Shown here: positions 56,745-64,000 of the stretch, piece by piece
Position numbering within the stretch: the first letter of the stretch is position 1
How the letters are laid out: each line of letters starts with the position of its first letter
DNA from: Parerythrobacter_A sp963838735
GTDB lineage: Bacteria; Pseudomonadota; Alphaproteobacteria; Sphingomonadales; Sphingomonadaceae
DNA length: 64,000 bases
Assembly: GCA_963838735.1 (NCBI GenBank)
Contig: CAWISG010000001.1
Location: 62,001 to 126,000 of the forward strand
Direction of reading: 5' to 3'
Position numbers and translations under genes: made by a program
The notes under the pieces: model-generated
What the model was told of the DNA's origin: nothing
Seen by the model: only the letters and a program-made list of their open reading frames with translations
Database searches by the model: none

Positions 56745-58079
56745 CTATTCCGACGTGCCGAAAACGCGGGCGAAGATCGTATCAACCTGCCGGAAATGAT
56801 AGTCGAGGTCGAACTTCTCGTCGATCTCAGCTTCCGAAAGCGCATCGGTCACGTGCTCGTCCGCCTTGAGCAGATCGCGCAGCGACAGCGCGCCGTCGCT
56901 GGCCCACACCTTCATCGCGTTCCTCTGCACGATTGCATAGGCATTCTCGCGGCTAACCCCGGCCTGCGTCAGCGCCAGCAGCACGCGCTGCGAATGGATC
57001 AGGCCGCCCATCCGGTCCATGTTCGCCTGCATCCGTTCGGGATAGACCAGCAGCTTGTCCACCACGCCCGTCAGACGCGCCAAAGCGAAATCGAGGGTGA
57101 CGCAGGCATCCGGCCCGATGAAACGCTCAACGCTGGAATGGCTGATATCCCGTTCGTGCCACAACGCGATGTTCTCCAGCGCGGGCAGGGCATAGGCGCG
57201 GATCATGCGCGCCTGTCCGGTCAGGTTTTCGGTCAGGATCGGGTTGCGCTTGTGCGGCATGGCGCTCGACCCCTTCTGGCCGGGGCTAAAATACTCCTCC
57301 GCTTCCAGAACCTCGGTGCGCTGCAGGTGGCGCACTTCCACCGCGACCCGCTCTATCGACCCCGCAATCACGGCTAACGTGGCGAAGAACATGGCGTGCC
57401 GGTCGCGCGGGATGACCTGCGTGCTGATCGGTTCGACCGTCAGGCCAAGCTGGTCGGCGACATAGGCCTCCACCGCCGGGTCAATATTGGCGAAAGTGCC
57501 AACCGCACCCGATATCGCGCAGGTCGCGATTTCCGCGCGCGCCGCGACCAGCCGGGTCCGGCACCGGGCAAACTCGGCATGGGCCTGCGCCAGCTTGAGG
57601 CCGAAGGTGACCGGCTCGGCATGGATGCCGTGGCTGCGGCCGATGGTGGGCGTGTATTTATGCTCCATCGCGCGGCGTTCCAGCGCGGCCAGCAGCGCGT
57701 CGAGATCGTCCAGCAGGATATCGGCCGACCGCGCCAGCTGCACGCTGAGCGTCGTGTCCAGCACATCGGAACTGGTCATGCCCTGATGCATGAAGCGCGC
57801 GTCTTCGCCGCCCGAGTGTTTGGCAACCTGCTCGCTGACCCAGGTGAGGAACGCGATCACGTCGTGCTTCGTCACCGCCTCGATCGCATCGATGGCGGCC
57901 ACATCGATGGCGGGGTTGGTCGCCCACCAGTCCCACAGTGCCTTGCCGGCGCTCGCTGGCACCACGCCTAGCTCGCCCAGCTTCTGCGTGGCATGCGCCT
58001 CGATCTCGAACCAGATGCGATAGCGCGCCTCCGGCTCCCACAGGGCGGTCATGGCGGGGCGGGCGTAGCGGGGTATCAT
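56745..58079 (-). CDS. purB: adenylosuccinate lyase
   Basis: 444 residues. GRSHGIHAEPVTFGLKLAQ holds the general-acid His, and GSSAMPHKRNPILTENLTG is the superfamily signature loop with the catalytic Ser. MTSSDVLDTTLSVQLARSAD near 95 is conserved. Two steps of purine synthesis (SAICAR and adenylosuccinate cleavage). First gene of the minus-strand block that runs to folC. Confidence 0.96.
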   Translation of the reverse strand: MIPRYARPAMTALWEPEARYRIWFEIEAHATQKLGELGVVPASAGKALWDWWATNPAIDVAAIDAIEAVTKHDVIAFLTWVSEQVAKHSGGEDARFMHQGMTSSDVLDTTLSVQLARSADILLDDLDALLAALERRAMEHKYTPTIGRSHGIHAEPVTFGLKLAQAHAEFARCRTRLVAARAEIATCAISGAVGTFANIDPAVEAYVADQLGLTVEPISTQVIPRDRHAMFFATLAVIAGSIERVAVEVRHLQRTEVLEAEEYFSPGQKGSSAMPHKRNPILTENLTGQARMIRAYALPALENIALWHERDISHSSVERFIGPDACVTLDFALARLTGVVDKLLVYPERMQANMDRMGGLIHSQRVLLALTQAGVSRENAYAIVQRNAMKVWASDGALSLRDLLKADEHVTDALSEAEIDEKFDLDYHFRQVDTIFARVFGTSE

Positions 58080-58409
58080 GGAAAACTCCGGTGGTTTGGC
58101 GTATGGTCATAAGCCGGCGCGGTCTTGCGCGATTGCGATTGCGTCCCATCGGCGCGCATGGCAAGCCTTCCCCTCCCGATTGTGTGGGAAGGGACAGACC
58201 GGAACACCACGATTTCGCTGCCTGGCCTCCTACCTGTCGCAAAGCCTGATGCGGGCGGGCGGACGCAATTCCGGCTGCGCATGGACCCGTATCGGGTCGG
58301 CGCGGACCGGCTGGCCACAGCGGTCGCGCGATATCGACGCTGCGTCAGACGCCTGAACTTGCCGACTATTACGCGATGTCCGGCGTAACGCCGAAAAGAA
58401 AGCCACGAT
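58080..58409. other. purB-radC intergenic region with a ydbH-derived fragment
   Basis: 330 bases with no convincing gene. It contains a hairpin CCTTCCC/GGGAAGG (58166-58172 with 58186-58192) and the 65-base ydbH-like segment at 58251-58315. The purB promoter must lie in its left part. No tRNA or ribosome site seen. Confidence 0.6.
58251..58315 (+). repeat. 65-base duplicate of an internal ydbH segment
   Basis: 63 of 65 bases match 60521-60585 in the same orientation. Both differences are synonymous third positions (CAA/CAG, GAC/GAT) in the frame GRTQFRLRMDPYRVGADRLA. Nothing on either side matches ydbH. Either a partial duplication or the trace of a decayed second ydbH-like gene. Confidence 0.85.
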
Positions 58410-59117
58410 TTAGATCAGACCTTTGGCGCGTAAGGAAACATGCCCGTCGCGCCCGATGATGACATGATCGTGGACGGTGATGCCGAGCAGGCGTCCGGCT
58501 TCGGCGATGCGGTTCGTTATTTGGATATCGGCGCGGCTGGGTTCGGGATTGCCGCTGGGGTGGTTGTGGACGAGGATGAGTGCGGTCGCGCCGATGTCCA
58601 GCCCGCGCCGGATGACTTCGCGCGGATGAATGGCGGCTTCGTCCACCGACCCGTCGCCGACATGGTGATCCTGTATGAGGCGGTTCTGCGCGTTGAGATA
58701 GAGCACGCGCACCCGCTCCACCGTCAGATGCGCCATATCCAGCCGCAGGTAGTCGAGCAGCGCCTGCCAGCTGCCCAGCACCGGCTTCTTCTCGACTTGC
58801 TCGCGTGCCATACGCCGCGCCGCCAGCGCCACGGCGGCGAGCGCGGCGGCGCTGGTTTCCCCAACGCCTTTCACCTGGCGCAGCGCTGCCGGGTCGGCGT
58901 TCAGCACCGCCTCCAGCCCGCCGAACCGTGTCAGCAGCGCCTTGGCGACCGGCTTGGTGTTGCCCTGCTTGATGGCAGCGAACAGCAGGTATTCCAGCAC
59001 CTCGTAATCTGCCAGCGCCTCCGCCCCGCCGGTCAGCAGCCGTTTGCGGAGCCGTTCGCGATGGCCCTTTCCGTCGTGAGATAAGGCCTTCGCCTTGGCA
59101 GGAGCGCGTTCGTTCAT
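58410..59117 (-). CDS. radC: RadC/JAB-family protein
   Basis: 235 residues from ATG 59117; the upstream open part overlaps ydbH antisense. Residues 20-110 form the helix-hairpin-helix-like UPF0758 N-terminus (GHRERLRKRLLTGGAEALAD, VKGVGETSAAALAAVALAARR). The JAB metalloprotease-like domain has ALILVHNHPSGNPEPSRAD, the HxHx(7)SxxD zinc motif. RadC is no longer regarded as a DNA-repair protein and its function is unknown; family members often occur in mobile and defence contexts. Confidence 0.88.
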   Translation of the reverse strand: MNERAPAKAKALSHDGKGHRERLRKRLLTGGAEALADYEVLEYLLFAAIKQGNTKPVAKALLTRFGGLEAVLNADPAALRQVKGVGETSAAALAAVALAARRMAREQVEKKPVLGSWQALLDYLRLDMAHLTVERVRVLYLNAQNRLIQDHHVGDGSVDEAAIHPREVIRRGLDIGATALILVHNHPSGNPEPSRADIQITNRIAEAGRLLGITVHDHVIIGRDGHVSLRAKGLI

Positions 59118-59164
59118 CGGGCCTGCATTGCCTTTGCCCCGCAGTCCGCGCAAGTAGCGCGGCG

Positions 59165-62100
59165 ATGGCGGCGCACGAAACGACAGACACGCAGCAGGCC
59201 GAAGGGCCGCGGCGCCCGGTGTGGCGAAAGCGGACGCTTTGGCTCCTGTTCGCATTGGTGCTGTTGATCGCGCTGGCGGTTCTGGGCGCATGGCTGGCGC
59301 GCGACCGGCTGGCGAGCGGGGTCATCGACGAACAGCTCGCCGCGTTGGATCTGCCCGCGACTTACGATGTCGAGCGGATCGGACCGGGCGAGCAGGTGCT
59401 GACCGATATCGTCATCGGCGATCCGGCGCGGCCGGACCTGACTATCGACCGCATGCGGGTGGCATTGGGCTGGAACTGGCGCACGATACTTTCGGGGCCG
59501 ACCGTGGGGCGGGTCACGGTCGACAAAGCGCGGCTGTTCGGCGCTGTGGATGAGGACGGCATCAGCTTCGGCAGCCTCGATCCGCTGCTGTTCGGCGGTG
59601 ACGATAGCGGAGCCGGGTTGCCGGCAATCGACCTGGCTGTGCGCGACGGGCGCGCTCTGATCGAAACCCCTTACGGTCCGGTCGGCGTGAAGCTGGACGG
59701 GGAGGGGGACTTGTCCGGCGGTTTTACCGCCACTGCCGCCGCGACCGCTCCGGCTTTGGCCATCGCGGACTGCCGTCTGAGCCAGGCAACGGCATTCGGC
59801 ACCTTGCAGATGCGCAATTACGGTCTGGACTTCGAAGGCCCCGTCCGCCTCGGAAACGTGCGATGCAGCAACAGTGCGTTCGCAATGCGAATGGCAGCGT
59901 TCCAGACCACCGCTATCGACGGATCTGAAGTTCAGCGAAGTCTCTGTCGCTACGCAAACCAAAATCGCGCGCCTTGCTGCGGCCGGCAGCACACCTGCGA
60001 TGCTATTCGCGGGCCGGTTGAGGCGCAATGGCGCGCGGGCGATATCGACGCCGTGCTGGACCTTGCGACAGGCGGCGCAACACTTGCCGGATCGCGGCTG
60101 TCGTCCGGCGCGCTCGATGCGCGTATTCGGCTGCGCGAAGGCTATTCGCGCTGGGAGGCGGACGGGGAGGTGCAGGTACGCGGTGCCGATATCGCGACGC
60201 TTCTCGCACCCGGCATCAGGACCGCTCGTGTGTCTGCCGAGGGCACGATGCTGGCAGCGCTGCTCGACCGGTTTGGCCGGGCCTCGGCGCAACAGCTGAG
60301 CGATACCGCCATCGCCGCCCGCTTCACGGCGCGTCGCAATCCGCAGGGCACCAGCGTCATCGTTCCGCAAGCAACCGTCCGCAATGCGGGCGGCGGTGTT
60401 GTGCTGTCCGCTTCGCAGCTTCGCTATGCGCAAGGCGTGCGGGGTCTGCCGCAATTGTCGGGCAATGTTCGCTCGGCGGGCGAAGGGCTGCCGACCATCG
60501 TCGGCCGGATGGAACGCGGCGCGGGCGGGCGGACGCAGTTCCGGCTGCGCATGGATCCGTATCGGGTCGGCGCGGACCGGCTGGCGATACCGGCGTTGGA
60601 TGTCGAACAGCGCGCCGATGGCTCACTGCGCTTCGATGGGCGGTTGACGGCTGGCGGCAGGTTACCGGGCGGAAGCGTGCGCGACCTGAGCCTGCCGATA
60701 TCGGGGCGGCTCGATGCAGACGGTCGGCTGGCATTGTGGGAACGCTGCACCACGGTCGGCTTCGACCGTTTTGCCTTCGCCAATCTTGAAATGAGCCAGC
60801 GCGCCCTGCGCCTGTGTCCGGTGCGCGGTCGCGCCATCGTCTCGACGGGGCCGCAGGGACTGGCCATCGCGGCGGGCGTCCCCGCGCTGGATGTGTCGGG
60901 AACGCTGGCAGGCACGCCGATACGGATCGCCAGCGGTCCGGTCGGCTTTGCCTATCCCGGCACCGCCACGGCGCGCGATGTCGATGTCTCGCTAGGGCCG
61001 GTGGCCTCGGCCAGCCGCTTTACCCTGTCCAGCCTGACCGCGCGGTTCGATTCCTCCGGCAGTATCGACGGGACATTCAGCGATACCGCTGTGACGCTCG
61101 CCGCGGTATCGCTCGACCTGGTAAACACCAGCGGCGACTGGCGCTATGCCGATGGCGTGCTGGAACTCACCGATGCGCAGGGATTGGTGGAGGACCGCCA
61201 GCCAAACGACCGGTTCTATCCGCTGGCCATCCGCGACGGCACGCTGACCCTGCGCGACAATGTGATCGACGCCGATGCCGTGCTGCGTCATCCCGAGGCT
61301 GACGACCGCATCGCCGACCTGACGATAACGCACGATCTGGGGCGGGGCGCGGGCGGCGCACGCTTCATCGTGCCGGCGCTCACCTTTACTCCGGCGTTCC
61401 AGCCCGACGATCTGACCAAGCTGCTACTGGGTGTCGTCGCCAATGTGCGCGGCACGGTAACGGGGCAGGGCCGGATCGACTGGACCCCCGAAACGCTCAC
61501 CAGCGGCGGAGCGTTTTCCTCCGAAGATCTCGATCTCGCTGCTGCGTTCGGTCCGGTGAAGGGCGCGTCGGGCACCGTGCGTTTCACCGACCTCCTCTCG
61601 CTAACCACTGCGCCTGACCAGCGCATCGCCATCGCTTCGATCAATCCGGGCATCGAAGTGACGAACGGTCAGATCGCCTTCTCCCTGCGCGACGGCCATT
61701 TTCTGGGCGTCAGCGGCGGCGAATGGCCGTTCATGGGCGGCACGCTGTATCTGCGTCCCACGCAGCTGAATCTCTCTGCCGAAGAAACCCGGCGCTACGT
61801 TCTGGAGGTGCAGGGGCTGGACGCGGCGACATTCGTGCAGACGCTCGATGTGCCCAATATCTCGGCGAGCGGCACGTTCGACGGGGCGCTGCCGCTGGTG
61901 TTCGATGCGCAGGGTAATGGCCGCGTCGATGGCGGCACGCTGCGCTCGCGCCCGCCGGGCGGCAACCTCTCCTATGTCGGCGAGCTGAGCTATGAAGACA
62001 TGGGCACGATGGCGAATTACGCCTTCTCCATGCTGCGCAGCCTCGATTTCAAGACGATGGACGTGGTCATCGACGGCCCGCTGACCGGCGATATCCTGTC

Positions 62101-62464
62101 GCAGATAACGCTGGACGGGGTGAAGCAGGGCGAGGGCGCGTCGCGCAACATCTTCACGCGCCAGTTCGAAAACCTGCCCATCCAGTTCAACATCAATATC
62201 AACGCGCCGTTCTACAAGCTGATCGGCACACTCAAGTCCATGTACGATCCGGCGACCGTGCGCGACCCGCGCGAGCTGGGCCTGCTGACCGATGACGGCG
62301 TCAGGCTGCGCGAACGCACCACGCAGGACGAGATCGACAGCATGGCGGAGGCCGATGCCGATGTGGCATCCGATCCGGACCCGCCGCCTGCCAAAACGCC
62401 AGACCACACGCCGCAAACGCCCAAAGATCCCATTCAGCGCCGAGAAAGCGAGCAAATGCCATGA
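59165..62464 (+). CDS. ydbH: YdbH-type AsmA-like envelope lipid-transport protein
   Basis: 1099 residues. One N-terminal membrane anchor (KRTLWLLFALVLLIALAVLG), then a long beta-rich periplasmic body as in YdbH/TamB/YhdP proteins, which bridge inner and outer membrane for phospholipid transport. RYVLEVQGLDAATFVQTLDV, GTFDGALPLVFDAQGNG and IQFNININAPFYKLIGTLKS are conserved in the C-terminal domain. Within 59,885-60,020 the open frame seems to leave the true register: a better continuation, LKFSEVSVATQTKIARLAAA and STPAMLFAG, is in another frame, and VEAQWRAGDIDAVLDLA is back in the first. At least two compensating indels are likely. Overlaps ynbE by 4 bases. Confidence 0.82.
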   Translation: MAAHETTDTQQAEGPRRPVWRKRTLWLLFALVLLIALAVLGAWLARDRLASGVIDEQLAALDLPATYDVERIGPGEQVLTDIVIGDPARPDLTIDRMRVALGWNWRTILSGPTVGRVTVDKARLFGAVDEDGISFGSLDPLLFGGDDSGAGLPAIDLAVRDGRALIETPYGPVGVKLDGEGDLSGGFTATAAATAPALAIADCRLSQATAFGTLQMRNYGLDFEGPVRLGNVRCSNSAFAMRMAAFQTTAIDGSEVQRSLCRYANQNRAPCCGRQHTCDAIRGPVEAQWRAGDIDAVLDLATGGATLAGSRLSSGALDARIRLREGYSRWEADGEVQVRGADIATLLAPGIRTARVSAEGTMLAALLDRFGRASAQQLSDTAIAARFTARRNPQGTSVIVPQATVRNAGGGVVLSASQLRYAQGVRGLPQLSGNVRSAGEGLPTIVGRMERGAGGRTQFRLRMDPYRVGADRLAIPALDVEQRADGSLRFDGRLTAGGRLPGGSVRDLSLPISGRLDADGRLALWERCTTVGFDRFAFANLEMSQRALRLCPVRGRAIVSTGPQGLAIAAGVPALDVSGTLAGTPIRIASGPVGFAYPGTATARDVDVSLGPVASASRFTLSSLTARFDSSGSIDGTFSDTAVTLAAVSLDLVNTSGDWRYADGVLELTDAQGLVEDRQPNDRFYPLAIRDGTLTLRDNVIDADAVLRHPEADDRIADLTITHDLGRGAGGARFIVPALTFTPAFQPDDLTKLLLGVVANVRGTVTGQGRIDWTPETLTSGGAFSSEDLDLAAAFGPVKGASGTVRFTDLLSLTTAPDQRIAIASINPGIEVTNGQIAFSLRDGHFLGVSGGEWPFMGGTLYLRPTQLNLSAEETRRYVLEVQGLDAATFVQTLDVPNISASGTFDGALPLVFDAQGNGRVDGGTLRSRPPGGNLSYVGELSYEDMGTMANYAFSMLRSLDFKTMDVVIDGPLTGDILSQITLDGVKQGEGASRNIFTRQFENLPIQFNININAPFYKLIGTLKSMYDPATVRDPRELGLLTDDGVRLRERTTQDEIDSMAEADADVASDPDPPPAKTPDHTPQTPKDPIQRRESEQMP

Positions 62465-62679
62465 TGTTATCGAAAGTCGCGGAAATCGAGTTTGGCCAGG
62501 CGGCGAGACACATTGCCGCAATTGGCGTGTGTCTGGGATTGTTGGCGGGGTGTATCAACGTCACCGCGCCGAGCGAACCGATCGTCATCGAGCTGAACAT
62601 CAATATCCGCCAGGAAGTGATTTACCGCCTCGCAGCCGATGCGGGCGACACGATAGAGGATAATGCCGACATCTTTTGA
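62461..62679 (+). CDS. ynbE: YnbE-like lipoprotein
   Basis: 72 residues. Signal peptide with lipobox LLAGC (C30 or near), then INVTAPSEPIVIELNINIRQ and EVIYRLAADAGDTIEDNADI. YnbE is an outer-membrane lipoprotein that interacts with the C-terminus of YdbH in E. coli; the INI beta-strand is the presumed contact. ATG overlaps the ydbH stop (ATGA). Confidence 0.85.
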   Translation: MMLSKVAEIEFGQAARHIAAIGVCLGLLAGCINVTAPSEPIVIELNINIRQEVIYRLAADAGDTIEDNADIF

Positions 62680-62709
62680 CGATGCACGGCGCGAAGCAGG
62701 AGGCTTCAG

Positions 62710-63105
62710 ATGAAGAATGTAACGATTGCAAAGCCGGTGTTCATGGCCGCTGCGGCCGCACTGGCGCTGGGCAGCTTTGCCACCGTCGCAAACGCGCAGC
62801 GCGATCCGGCCTATGCCTCAGCGCGCGCGTCCGGCCAGGTCGGCGAGAAGATGGACGGGTATCTTGATATCGTCGGTGCCGAAACCGCCACGCTGCGGCG
62901 GCTGGTCAACGATATCAATATCAAGCGCCGTGCGGTGTATGCCGAGCGTGCGCAGGCGACGCGGTCCACGCTGGAAGAATATGCTTTCACCGCCGGATGC
63001 CAGGCGATTGCGCGTACGGAAGCGGGCGAGCGCTATCAAGCGCCCAATGGCTCTTGGAAAACCCGCACCGCCGCCGCGCCCGACCGGGATTCGCGCTGCC
63101 CCTGA
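62710..63105 (+). CDS. ydbL: YdbL-like periplasmic protein (DUF1318)
   Basis: 131 residues from ATG 62710 with GGAGG about 8 bases upstream. Signal peptide ends near TVANAQ. AYASARASGQVGEKMDGYLD and LVNDINIKRRAVYAERAQAT are typical of DUF1318. In E. coli YdbL is thought to modulate the YdbH-YnbE interaction. Third gene of the cluster, 30 bases after ynbE. Confidence 0.85.
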   Translation: MKNVTIAKPVFMAAAAALALGSFATVANAQRDPAYASARASGQVGEKMDGYLDIVGAETATLRRLVNDINIKRRAVYAERAQATRSTLEEYAFTAGCQAIARTEAGERYQAPNGSWKTRTAAAPDRDSRCP

Positions 63106-63234
63106 CGGCGGGTGTCCACAATGTGCTGCGAAGCCGTGCGCTGCGGTTGACTTGGCACGCCGCCACCGCTTAAGGAGCACGCGCCCTCGGCGGGTGCCTA
63201 TTGCCCGTGCCGATTTCCCTGACAGGAGGCTGGC

Positions 63235-63585
63235 GTGAGCGACGAGACACCCGCACGGGAACCCATCGCCGAGGATGCGCGCATCGATGCGCTCGAAGCA
63301 CGGCTTGCTGCCGCGCGCGAGCGGGAAGATGCACGCAACCGGCCGCAGGTATCCGGCACCGATGCGAATACGCGCAAAGGGAACCGGGTACTGACGGACC
63401 TGATCGGCGGGATTCTCGGCGGACTGATCATCGGTTTTGCGGTTGACCGCATTTTCGATATCGCTCCGGTGGGCCTGCTGGTCGGCTTGTTCTTCGGAAT
63501 AATCGTCGCCTTCAGAAACATTTTCCGGATGGCAAGCGCGCCGTCTGCGGACCCATCGGCCAAGGACTTGCCCGATGAGGATTGA
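63235..63585 (+). CDS. atpI: ATP synthase protein I
   Basis: 116 residues from GTG 63235 (AGGAGG 6 bases upstream). A coiled, charged N-terminus (IDALEARLAAAREREDA) precedes two membrane helices: LTDLIGGILGGLIIGFAVDR and GLLVGLFFGIIVAFRNIF. Assists assembly of the F0 c-ring. Begins the F-ATPase F0 operon with atpB 42 bases on. Confidence 0.9.
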   Translation: MSDETPAREPIAEDARIDALEARLAAAREREDARNRPQVSGTDANTRKGNRVLTDLIGGILGGLIIGFAVDRIFDIAPVGLLVGLFFGIIVAFRNIFRMASAPSADPSAKDLPDED

Positions 63586-63627
63586 TCCGCAGGTGCCGCG
63601 CCGCAACAGCGTAGGGACGTAACTGAC

Positions 63628-64000
63628 GTGGCAGCCGAAGCGGCAGGCGAACCGGCCAAGGTCGACCCGATGTACCAGTTTACCATTCAGCCCTTTACTG
63701 AATGGGAAATGGCCGGGATCGACATATCCTTTACCAACAGCGCGTTGTGGATGATGATTACCACGGTGCTGCTGTTCGTGTTCATGATCGGTGGGATGAA
63801 GCGCGAGCTGGTGCCCGGCCGCTGGCAGATGGCTGTTGAAAGCGTTACCGGCTTCATCGACGATATGCTGGAAACCAATATCGGCAAGGGCGGGCGCAAA
63901 TATGTGCCTTACATCTTTTCGCTATTTATGTTCATCCTGTTCGCCAACCTTCTTGGTTTGGTGCCGGTCGGCCTCGTCGGCATCCACCCGTTCACCTTCA
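63628..64000 (+). CDS. atpB: F0F1 ATP synthase subunit a, N-terminal part (cut by window edge)
   Basis: 124 codons from GTG 63628, still open at the right edge. DPMYQFTIQPFTEWEMAGID, then the first helix SALWMMITTVLLFVFMIGG, RWQMAVESVTGFIDDMLE, and a second helix FSLFMFILFANLLGLVPVG. Subunit a forms the proton channel with the c-ring; the catalytic Arg lies beyond the window. AGGGA about 12 bases upstream supports the start. Confidence 0.93.
   Translation, partial: MAAEAAGEPAKVDPMYQFTIQPFTEWEMAGIDISFTNSALWMMITTVLLFVFMIGGMKRELVPGRWQMAVESVTGFIDDMLETNIGKGGRKYVPYIFSLFMFILFANLLGLVPVGLVGIHPFTF

Noticed and set aside
58125..58388. An 87-codon frame containing the ydbH-like fragment as a small gene
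   Set aside because: No ribosome site, and only the 65-base fragment resembles a protein; the rest is arginine-rich chance text.

Overview
This is a GC-rich, gene-dense stretch of an alphaproteobacterial chromosome, most likely from the Sphingomonadales (Erythrobacteraceae-like). The basis is the CckA-type hybrid kinase upstream of recA-alaS, a CpdR receiver, the trpF-trpB-trpA-accD-folC order, and a GTTC-N7-GTTC LexA box at recA. Protein styles point the same way: MipA, SapC, DUF4139, IalB-like, and IVVTGSR-type segments. Genus is inference.

Layout. 1-737 is the only AT-rich part: an open gene on the minus strand running off the left edge. It encodes an R-N-x3-H HEPN motif followed by a STAND/NB-ARC-type P-loop, so it is a candidate defence gene and the most interesting item here. 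0.9-5.9 kb holds a coupled HTH gene pair, rlpA, argG, a decayed acyltransferase and an amidase. 5.9-9.1 kb is a five-gene operon with uniform 4-base overlaps: molybdopterin oxidoreductase, cytochrome b, pteridine-reductase-like SDR, MOSC protein, and an internally deleted methyltransferase. 9.1-18.4 kb: rlmN, slt, dapA, S9 peptidase, zinc carboxypeptidase-like gene, smpB. 18.4-30.9 kb: cckA, two DUF4139 genes, recA with SOS box, alaS, and a KefB-type antiporter. 31-44 kb: GNAT-nitrilase fusion, icd, tRNA-Val, cpdR, hydrolases, rhlE, mipA, pcrA. 44-51 kb: rsmD-rluB, a Rieske oxygenase, an AmpG-like transporter. 50-58 kb, minus strand: purB, lapA, pyrF, trpF, trpB, trpA, accD, folC, with REP-like inverted repeats on both sides of trpB. 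58.4-64 kb: radC, the ydbH-ynbE-ydbL envelope-lipid cluster, then the start of the atp operon (atpI, atpB cut by the right edge).

A caution for all readers: at least seven conserved genes, including the normally indispensable dapA and alaS, are each broken by a single-base indel, and ydbH seems to carry a compensating set. Several indels lie in short homopolymers. The pattern suggests uncorrected sequencing error rather than gene loss, so these genes are annotated as CDS with a frameshift. The acyltransferase remnant and the internally deleted methyltransferase look like real decay.
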